NCBI GenBank assembly: GCA_903772945.1
Contig: CAICTM010000331.1
Location: 1 to 64,000, forward strand
Length of the DNA stretch: 64,000 bases
DNA from: Seminavis robusta
Lineage: Eukaryota; Bacillariophyta; Bacillariophyceae; Naviculales; Naviculaceae
Direction of reading: 5' to 3'
A program made the translations under genes and the position numbers. Below, piece by piece: positions 25,532 through 36,744 of this stretch. The notes under the pieces are model-generated. The model made no database searches and was not told where the DNA came from. It worked only from the letters and a program-made list of their open reading frames with translations. The first letter of the stretch is position 1, and the number at the start of each line of letters is the position of its first letter.

Positions 25532-25768
25532 CAGTAGCTGGCTGGCTGAGGAGCTCGAACCCGAGGGGGAAATTCGCACGCAGGGCATCTGTCACGCTCG
25601 TCTTGCGAGCTTCTAAGTACAGTGCTTCAGAGTCGTTTGTTTTTTCTGCGCCCACAATTCGATTCGAATGGAGACCCCCACAAAGTGCAAGGGAGGAGCA
25701 TGGCTGTTACCAAGAGGCCAAGAGGAAAGTTTGCAACCACATTGCTCGACCAATCTCCATCTTGTACA

Positions 25769-28700
25769 ATGATCCGAAGAATATATCTCGCGATCCTGTT
25801 GGCATATCTGGCAACGGTGCGATCGGCAGCCACCACAGATAATGATAGCATTGAAGCTTTGCCACCCAATGACGCACCAAGGGATCTCCATCACGAAAAT
25901 GATCTCTTTTGGGCAAGAATGGTCAGCGAGGTTTTATCGAGTAGCTTCACTGATAGACCAACAGATACACCGACAGACTCTCCGACCAAGGAGCCCACTC
26001 ATTCCCCAACAAAGGAGCCGACGAATGCTCCCACAAAGACACCGACAGGTACCCCTTCAAAGGCACCATCAGCTAACCCCACAAAGGCACCATCAGCTAA
26101 CCCCACAAAAGCACCATCAGCTAACCCCACAAAAGCGCCGACAGGTACACCGACAAAGGAACCATCAGCTAACCCGACAATAGCACCATCAGCTGCTCCC
26201 TCAAAGATTCCAACCGATTCCCCTTCAGGCTCTCCATCTGATCTACCTTCAGCATCTCCATCTGATCCTCCATCTGGTCCTCCGTCTGCTCTCCCGTCTG
26301 CTCTCCCGTCTGCTCTCCCGTCTGCTCTCCCTTCATATCCCCCAACAATCGAGCCAACGATGATTCCTACGGTTTCTCCTTCAGGGTCGCCCACAGATGT
26401 TTGTGAAGCCAGCGTGAGTCCAATTCTTGACACTGTTGTTCGAAGACACAACTATAGAAAGGAAACTTTTGTCTCGTCTCAAAAAACCTGTCATCTTCAA
26501 TTATAGGCTGAAATTACTTGCGAAGATAGCAATGGGATACCCTGTGACCAGCTCGCACCGGTAGGTTCAGGAGTATGCTCCATTGGCGACACAATCGATT
26601 CAATTCGACTAAGGCTGAATTATTGCACGTGCGACGAAAGCCGTAACTCCCAGCCGAAGTTTATGAATGACTATTGCGATACTCCTGGTTCGCTTCCTGG
26701 CGGTGCGGAAGAGACGGTAGATGTGGTGTGCGTTGATCCTTCCAATAGCAACAATGTTCTATACTCTGGTAGTCAGGTTGAAGGAGACGAGATAGAAATC
26801 ACCGGTGGCTTGCCAGACTTAATTTCATGCTCCATATCAAGCAGAGGCACCCTGCTTCAAACTGTCACAATCAACACAACAGGCCAGGTTGACTTGTTTC
26901 TAAAGGATAAATATGGGAGTTTTGAAGTCGAAGCATGCGGCAACCTGGATTGTTTGGAAGAGGTGGTATATTCTTACGCGGCGATCAACACGGGACCTGT
27001 GCCGCTCACTGTGACGACCTTTCAGAGAACTCGATTCAACGAACAGAAAGACCTACTTCAAAACCTTAGTCCGACCGAAATTGCGCCCGGAAGCAGTGGA
27101 TCTGCCAGCGAAGTCGAACTCGTGGACATGTGCCTGGATAACGCATTTGATACTTTGTTGGAGGTTGTTGCTGTGCCTTCCGACAGCGGCTTGCCGTGTC
27201 CAGCAGAAGCATTCTATTCTTTTTCCGTCGAAGCAATTTGCAGGGTAGACGTTGCCATTCAATGCATGGCTGAAGATGGCACGGACTGCTTCGATCTCCA
27301 ACCACCGGTCAATTCATGCACACTTTCGGAGGAGCGAATCGCCCAACTCAAATTCCGGTTTACAGGCAATAGGTGTACCGAGAGCCTAAACTCGCAAGCA
27401 GATGCGACGTGTATCGATGCCAGTTCGATATCGAGTACCACAGCGGCTACGGTGTCGTGTGCTGCGGCTTCCGACGGAGGCACGGTTCTTGTTAGTCCCA
27501 GTGCTGTGATGGTGGGCGAGCCAGTTGTGGTCTCCGGTCCTGGTGGCTCGCCTCTTCCATCGGAGGTTGTGTGCACAGTTACGGACATCAGTTCCAAGGT
27601 TGTTGCTCAAGAGTTGAGTTTCTTTACGGGAGATGGAAACACCTTAAATTTGAAGGACCAGTTTGGCAGTTTGGAACTTTCGGCCTGCACCAATGAAGCA
27701 GGCGCAGCACAAGACTGTGAAGAATTAGTCTGCTACAACTATGATGTGAAGAATATTGGGACAAATAACATGGACCTTACACGAATTGAACGAACAAGGA
27801 ACGGTGAAACTATTAGCCTGCTTGGCATGCTTGATGTCACAAACCTACAACCGGGAGAAGAGACTGGTGTCACTGAAAAGGAAATTATGGACTTGTGCCT
27901 TGACTTGTCAACTTCTACAACTGTGGCAGTAGAGGCTGATCCCCCAAACGGCCTCACTTGCTTTGACGAGGATGAGTACACTATCATCGTTGAAGTTGGG
28001 TGCAAGGTTGATGTCGAGATCTCTTGCGAGTCAGATACTGGAATTGACTGCTCTGATGTGGGCTACCCTTCACAGTCTTGCACCCAGCTAAATAATGGTG
28101 TCCCCCTTACCACCCTGAAATTTCGGTATGAAGATTGCACCTGTGAAGACAGCAAAGGCACCAATGCGCAACCTGATGCAACCTGTACTGACTTTGAGGC
28201 GCTTCCATCGGGACCAGTGGATATTGCATGTAGTTCCAGAGAAGACGGTACCTCGGTTGATGTTTCCCCAAGCAGGATCTCTCCCGGAGACGATGTTGTT
28301 TTTATGATGTCTGACGGCTCTCAATTGCCTTCTCAAATCTCGTGTATCGTCACTTTGTCAAGCAGTGGTAGCGCAACGGTATTCCAGACGTTTTCATTCT
28401 TCACAAGAGATGATCATGACTTGTTCCTCCAAGACAAATTCGGGAGTTTAAAGTTGCTGTCTTGTTCGAACGAAGCGGGACAGTTCCTAGATTGTGAAAT
28501 GCTCCTATGTTTTGAGTACAATATCAAGAACATCGGAACAAACAACATGGACATTTCACAGCTGGAACGCACAAGAAACAACGTAACTGAGAGCCTTCTT
28601 TCGCTGCTTCCAACAACGGAGTTGGAACCTACTGATTTTACTGTCGTAGTCGAAAAGGAGCTTATGAATTTATGCATGGAAGCAAATTATTTGACTGCTG

Positions 28701-31700
28701 TCTCAGTGGAGGCCAACCCACCCAATGGCTTGACTTGCTTTGACAGTGATGAATTCTTGCTAACCATTGACCCACCGTGCCAAATCTTTGTTAATCTCGA
28801 TTGTGCTACTTTTGGCGGAGTGGCCTGCACGAGCCTTGCTGGAGAGCAGTTTATTGAGTGCAACTGTCAGGATGGATGTGCGCGAGAATTAGTTTACAGG
28901 TACACTGGTGCATCCTGCAATGGTCAGGGAGGATGCACTGATCTCAGTGAAAACGTCGAACCGGCAGATATTGTGGTGGAGGGAGGAGGAAATACCTTGT
29001 TGAATACAGTCGCATTCTTTAACCAGAGCATTCAACTTCGAAACAATGGGGAGTGCCTCCCGAGTACTTTGGCAGTGACGATCAGTCCATCTGGCACACA
29101 GACACCATCTCAGACGCTCGAAATTGATTCATCCTGTGCGGGATCAGTAGGATTGCTTTCATCTTTTGGTGGGCTAGAATTTGCAGGCTACACTTGTGAA
29201 GATGGCATGCCACACAACTGCTACACCGATGTTGAATACAGCATTAACACAACAAATGTTGGAATTGTCAGCCAGACAGTAAACAAATGGGAGTTTTATT
29301 TGAATGGTGATTTGAGACTGCCAGGAATGCAATTACCAACCCTTGTTCCAAAGGAGACTTTCTCTCTCTTTGAGGCTGTAGAAGTGGAGCTTTGCAGAGA
29401 CACTCAGTACACAGCAAATGTTGATGTCAGTGCAATTGGAGCAGCTGATGGTCAGGTTTGCGAAGATTCAGACACGCTGAGTTTTGACATATCTACTGGT
29501 ACACCATTTCCAAGTCCACGTCCAAGTGATGTGCCTACTGAATTACCTAGTTTTCCCCCAAGTTTGCCACCATCGCTTGCACCCACACCACCACCTACGC
29601 CTCCTCCAACACCACCACCTACACCTCCTCCAACACCATCACCTACCCCTCCCCCAACACCCGCCCCAACACCACTGCCAAGTCCAGCGCCAAGTCCAGC
29701 TCCGACTCCTGAACCCATGCCTGGCCCAACGCCTCCACCATCTCCAAGTCCAACACCTCCACCGTCTCCAAGTCCAACACCTCCTCCAACACCTCTTCCT
29801 ACTCCTGGCCCTACACCGCCGCCGACCCCATCACCTACTCCTGGACCAACTCCAGCACCGACACCTAGACCAACACCACCTCCGTCGCCACCACCGACAC
29901 CAGGGCCTACACCCCCACCGTCACCACCTCCGACTCCTGGACCTACACCAGAGCCTACCCCTCCACCAACCCAACCACCTATACCAGATCCTACACCTAA
30001 TCCCACCCCCAGTCCCACTCCTCCACCAAGTCCCCAACCTACACCATTCCCATCTGAGCCCCCAACTCCTTCACCAAGCTCGCAACCATCAGATGAGTGT
30101 GAGTTTGAGCTTGAAGTGTCCTGTATCCCTCCCGAAGGGACTTCTAGTTGCAATGCAACCCCTCCGCCAGTGGAACAATGCACTGGAAGGCCCTTTGAGA
30201 TGGTGTTCTTGTTCAATGGTACGTCAAACCTTTTGTTGTCAGCAGATACGAAATCATATGTCCTTACCATTAACGTTTTGCTCTAGGTGGCGACTGTAGC
30301 CAAAGTTTCAATGTACAAGAAGCAGAAGGGAAATTCACTTGCCAAGATTTTAATGGTGGGCCACCTGTTGGAATCGGTGAAAAGGCATTCGTACTGGTCA
30401 CAGACCTTGATGGTGAGGTAGTATTTCACAATGACTGGGTTAATGTGGGGTTTCTGTATACGCTAAGTGATGGTGGAAACACTTTCCCGTCTGACCAGCT
30501 TATCACAGTCTACAACAGCAATGAAACATCCGATCCTTCCAATATTCTTCAAGCAGTACAATACCACAGTTCGTGTTCCCAGAATCTTTTCCTGAAAGAC
30601 AGGTTTGGAGCATCACAGCTTGTAATCTGGGTCAATGAAGATCAAGGGACCGTCACATGCTTTGCCAACCAATCCTTTGTGCTTGATGCAACTGTACCCA
30701 TTGATATCCAAGGAGGGCCTGCCATTATGCGAACTTTAACAGTTGCCTCCAATGTAGACCCCTTCTTCTTCAACCTGACCGACAAGATCAGTGGCTTGGT
30801 GGTGGATGCAGGTGAAACAGTCCAAGCCATCATCACTATTCCCATTGACTTGACACAACAGCGAACATACAATTTGCTGATTACGTTGAGTGCAGTGACA
30901 CAGCTTGGTCAAATGTGTCGTGCCATAGAGTTGACTAGCTTCACTGCTGGATATCCCCTTCCTCCAGTTTTCCCAACATTTGCTCCCACATCAGCCCCAA
31001 CTGGTACCAACCCTCCCACTCCTGACCCTGGCACTTCTCCATGTGATCTGGAAGCTGATATTGATTGCAAAGCAGCCACTGGAACAAGCTGCAGATCTCT
31101 TCGGAGTCCAACTTCTCGAGTCTGTACCAGTCAGAATGGTGAAGTGTCTGCGATAGATTTCCTGGTGACGGGTAACAGCTGCGGAAGCACGAACAATTGC
31201 GAAGACATCAGTGCCATTACTCAAGACGAAGTTTTCTTCTACGCGGAGGCTGATGACGAGACGCCCATTTTTCAGGGAGTCGTCCCAGTTGGCGGTTTTG
31301 CGAGATTATCGAGAGGCCTTGACGGAGGCAGAATAGCGGTGACCCTTTCAACTGTCAACGATGGCCTACCGGGCCAACCACTTCAGATTTTGGATAGAAT
31401 CGACTTGGGTTGCGACGGAAACGTCGGAGAAGACTTGACACTTCTTCAAAACTTTGGTGCGTTACAGGTAGCTGGGTTTGCCAATCTCGACCAGGGGTTC
31501 AACTCGATTCTTGACGCGATTACGTTGACGTACAAAGTGAGAAACGAAGGGGCGCTGTCAGCCACCGTCCAGTCAGCCCTTCGGACGTCTGTTGGTGAGA
31601 CCGCACCGGTGGAACTGATATCCAATCCTCTGGTGCAAGAGCCTTTCGAGGAGACAATCCTCGAAGAGACTACCTTGCAAATCAATCTACAGCAGGAAGC

Positions 31701-31800
31701 AGGTTCTGATTTTTCGTTTCGACTGGATGTATCCGGTGTGGGGACACAGAGCGGTGTGGGGTGCACAGACTCTGCCGCTTACATATTCCGCATTGGATAA
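25769..31800 (+). CDS. Secreted modular Cys-rich protein, paralog copy 4 (intact)
   Basis: Exons are 25769-26413, 26507-30218 and 30287-31800. All junctions are GT-AG and the frame stays open throughout, giving 1,956 residues. The chosen ATG 25769 places a signal peptide ([16 protein letters not shown]) at the N-terminus; an upstream in-frame ATG (25700) would bury it. The [13 protein letters not shown] motif follows, then a Pro/Ser/Thr linker (about residues 63-212) unlike those of copies 1-3. Four Cys-rich modules start near residues 216, 459, 714 and 973. A Pro/Thr linker covers about 1214-1411, and modules five and six run from about 1412 and 1704. Module marks are [17 protein letters not shown] cores, [11 protein letters not shown] and FFFNLTDK. 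Many paired Cys and NxT/S sites fit an extracellular disulphide-bonded, glycosylated protein. It has no transmembrane anchor and no enzyme motif that I recognise. Confidence 0.85.
26059..26130 (+). repeat. 24-base tandem repeat, 3 units, coding
   Basis: Three consecutive 24-base units, the third with one substitution, encode the octapeptide KAPSANPT in the first linker of copy 4. Near-identity at the DNA level means recent slippage or unequal exchange. Confidence 0.9.
26285..26332 (+). repeat. 12-base tandem repeat, 4 units, coding
   Basis: TCTGCTCTCCCG is repeated four times (the last ends in T) and encodes SALP repeats in the first linker of copy 4. Its length is a multiple of three, so changes in copy number keep the frame. 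Confidence 0.95.
29505..30095 (+). repeat. Pro/Thr-coding linker of copy 4, frame intact
   Basis: [18 protein letters not shown] repeats stay in one frame from the fourth module to CEFELEVSC. It is more degenerate in codon use than the linkers of copies 1-3, with fewer long identical runs. That may explain why it assembled, or survived, without frame breaks. Confidence 0.85.
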
Positions 31801-32532
31801 CAGCACGGTAACGCATGATATGATGCCTGGACCACTGGTAGTGCCCATCGAATGGACCAGTAATATCAGGCTGGGGAAAGACCGGAGCATCTTTTGTTTG
31901 CGGATGGTTCTTGCTATCCTGTCTTCGTAAACGTGAAGGTTTTGGCTTGTTGTTGGAGTATTGCATGTTTGACGTTTTGTCCAAGAATGAATCTATAGAA
32001 TCTTTGATACATGTATTACTTGCTTTGTCTCCTTAGGATCTAGCTTGCCAACCTTCCAGTCGATTGAACGCTGCCTCGGACATCAACCTGTACTACTGTA
32101 CTAGTACAGCTGTACAGCAAAGTTACGAATTGTTGAATCGAATCAACTCATTCGGATCAATCGGGGTTTCATGATGAGCTACTCGTACTCCCTTGCCCAG
32201 CTGCCGGTACGGTACCTCAATTGCTGTGATCTTCGGTTGGTTTGCCGGTTTGATGGGTACATCGTACCAGTACCGTCACCGGTACCAGGTATTGGGTCAA
32301 GGTAGAGATCCATTTCAGGTGTATTTGGTAACTCTACAGGCTACAAGGAGCCTTACGTACTGCATTTTCCGATCTGCCGACGCTGTTTGTACGACGATGA
32401 GATGACGAGGCTCCATCATCCAAGCTCTCCTTCTCCTTCCTGCTTCTGGTTGTATCAGTTCATGGACGGCAGCCTTGTTGTGTACTACTCCTAGTAGCCT
32501 GCTTTGGTGAATAATCTGGAAGCGGCCGTACG
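31801..32532. other. Intergenic region, copy 4 to inositol-polyphosphate kinase
   Basis: This holds the 3' flank of copy 4 and the promoter of the kinase gene. GTACCGGTAC-like palindromes cluster at about 32090-32110, 32205-32216 and 32262-32290. No gene is supported. Confidence 0.5.
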
Positions 32533-34175
32533 ATGAAGCTGGTTGTGTCCCAATCGGCGTATGTTCTGTTGGCATCGAGTTCTCTCACGCTTGCTACCTG
32601 GAGACTTTTACAATGGCGGGCCAGGAAGAGAGCGAAGGAGGCGGCTGAGCGAGTCCAGGATATGGTGCAACTTGGTCCATTGGTATGTATTCTGCATTTG
32701 AAGTATCTTCAGCTAGCTTAATAAGCTGGAGAAATCTGAGGGAATGAGAATTTCTTGGGACGCTTTGGCTCTCATTTTTCTTCTATTTTTGTGTCCCACC
32801 TGTGTAGATCGATACGAACAACAAAGAAGTTTGTGAGAACGTGGTCAATGTTGCTATTCGACGTGCATCGAAATGGATATCCTTCCAACTGAGCGCCGAG
32901 GATGGGTCCGTCATGATTGGACAAGTGGGAGGTGTTTCTGTCCACAAACGCCCTTTGCTCACCTTGGAACCAGACTATGTGATGAAACCAGTGCAGAGGG
33001 ACCACAGAGGCATGCGGGAAATATTCTTGTACGAAGCAGTCAAGACTTTATCGACCAACAAAAGCAGTCATCAATACGCATCACTCTTGACGGGGGGGCC
33101 CTACAAAAAGAATCAACACTACAACAATTCTCAGTCTCCCAATGGAATTACCATTACAGATTTGTGGGATACTCTGGCGATTTGGTTTGCGATGAAAATG
33201 AACGATCGCGTGGTAGAAGCGTATGAAAAGCAAATGAATCAATCCTGGAAAGTGCTAAGGAAGGAACGAGATACTCTGCACAGATTGGCCACATTCATCC
33301 CCGCCTACTATGGTGTGGTAGGTCAACGGTCTCCTCTCTCCATCCCAAAGGGCGAAGAGCAAGCGCACAAAGCAAGTTTGTCGCCTGACGTTGGTTTGAA
33401 TTCCTCCCATTTTGGAATGTCGCTCGAGGCGCACCTTTTGCTGACTGACATTACCGGAAAATTCCGCCGCCCCTGTGTGATGGACATCAAGATGGGCACT
33501 CAGACGTATGAGCCTGATTGCCCCGAGGACAAGAAGATCCGAGAGGCTTCGAAGTATGCACATCAGGAAACCTTCGGATTCCGAATAGTTGGAATGAGAT
33601 TTTATGACCCATCACACAAAGATGCCGATGAGAATGGATTCCGACTCTTCTCCAAGGAGTACGGCCGATCGCTCAGCACTATGGACGATCTATTGAATGC
33701 ACTCAAAATATTCTTGGGTGCTGGATGTGCAAAAAGAGTAGACGACTCTGATGTTGTGGACGAGGATGGATTCAGCAGAATAGAGCAGACAAACTCACAA
33801 CTATCACCGACATCGACCAACGGTGAAGATCCCTTGGACGCCGAAGAGAGGATTCGAATGAGAGCTTCCTCGAATATTTTGTCGGGGTTGCGCCCAGTCA
33901 TTGGTTTCATGGAGGAGAACAAGTCGCTGGGATTTTACGCGAGTTCCTTGCTCATGGTGTTTGAGGGTGACAGAAGTGCTCCAAACCCAGATGTGGCGAC
34001 GGTGAAAATGATCGATTTTGGTCGAGTAAGACGACAACCAGGTGGTGACCCGGGGTACCGATTGGGCTTGCGGAATCTCAAGTCATTAATCGATACGCTG
34101 CGGAAGGAAGAAAAGCAACGGTTACGGTCCTCTGTGTCTATGATGCCCCCAGAAGCTGTTCATGATGACGAATAA
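32533..34175 (+). CDS. Inositol polyphosphate kinase (IPMK/IP6K family) with N-terminal membrane segment
   Basis: Exons are 32533-32682 and 32808-34175 (intron GTATGT...TGTGTAG, phase 0), giving 505 residues. Members of this family phosphorylate inositol polyphosphates using ATP, in inositol-phosphate signalling. The defining PxxxDxKxG motif is present as PCVMDIKMG (about residue 272), the SSLL motif in YASSLLMVF (about 429) and the metal-binding Asp in MIDFGR (about 452). The segment EDPLDAEERIRMRASSN lies between them. The first exon encodes VLLASSSLTLATWRLLQW followed by basic residues, which looks like an uncleaved signal anchor. That is unusual for a family that is normally soluble. Whether the substrate is IP3/IP4 or IP6 cannot be decided from the sequence. 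Confidence in the family is high; the first exon rests on the splice signals alone. Confidence 0.85.
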
Positions 34176-34564
34176 AGTTTGTACTTAGCCTTTAGCACGA
34201 TTTTGCCGCAAGACTTTTCGAACACTGTTATCAATTTAGGTGGAAAAGTTGGCAAGGATTGCATCTTGCGCTTGTAGTAATACCTACCTGTACCTGTACT
34301 GTGCCGCTTACCTTGGTTCGAAGAGCAGACGGGTTGCACTTGAGCTCGGCTACACGGGACAAAGATGACTCTTCTCTTCACTGCGGGGCAAACAAGCTAG
34401 AGTATAAGTCGCGTCAAACGGGCTACTTTGTATACTGGAAGGGAAAATCACTCTTTATCACATTGATGCCAAAACTAAGGGTCCTAGAGGGTCACGAGAG
34501 CTCAACTGTATACTCAGCCAAACACGCGGCCTCCTCGGTCTCCACACCCATTCTCACGCAAACA
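34176..34564. other. Tail-to-tail intergenic region
   Basis: This is the shared 3' flank of the kinase (plus) and dihydrolipoyl dehydrogenase (minus). I see no gene or strong repeat in it. Confidence 0.5.
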
Positions 34565-36337
<1,773 letters not shown>

Positions 36338-36744
36338 GGTTGATCTAGGTTCTGTTGAGTATCGATTTGTTGAGTGAGCTGTGAGGTGTGAGAATGTTTG
36401 ACTGGCCTCTGACTCTTCTTCTTGCCGTTTCAAACAAAGGTTCAGGAGGAAGATGAGAATGTATGAAAGTGCTTCGCGGCCATTCGAAGCTGGTCTCGCA
36501 TCGAAGCCAAGAGGGATCTTCTGAGATCTATTCGAATCTATTCGGGACAAAATCGATCACAAGAGAATTCACCGAATTGCCTGACGTATTTATCGTGACC
36601 CAATTTAGTCCTTCCGAAGGACGAGGAAGCTGAGAGATTTGATGGAGGCTGCATGGACGATGCCAACCCAAAAAGATCGAGCGACGACCATCGTGGTTTA
36701 TAATAACGAGCAAATTGATCAGGAGAATAGTGAATAGTTTGACC
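36338..36744. promoter_or_regulatory. Divergent promoter region, dihydrolipoyl dehydrogenase / RPN2
   Basis: Only 407 bases separate the two start codons, so both promoters must lie here. I see no TATA-like box I would trust. The start context of RPN2 is GACCATGG. Confidence 0.5.

Larger units (their letters stand above)
24857..25768. other. Intergenic region between copies 3 and 4
   Basis: This holds the 3' flank of the truncated copy 3, a (TTG)n microsatellite (25214-25269), and a 20-base perfect palindrome (25512-25531) about 240 bases before the copy 4 start. No gene is supportable. The Cys- or Val-rich ORFs here are read out of the microsatellite. Confidence 0.6.

Noticed and set aside
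25541-25600. A TTCGAG-containing stretch that looked like a tRNA T-arm on the minus strand
   Set aside because: The stem arms on both sides of the loop do not pair and no acceptor or anticodon arm fits, so it is not a tRNA.
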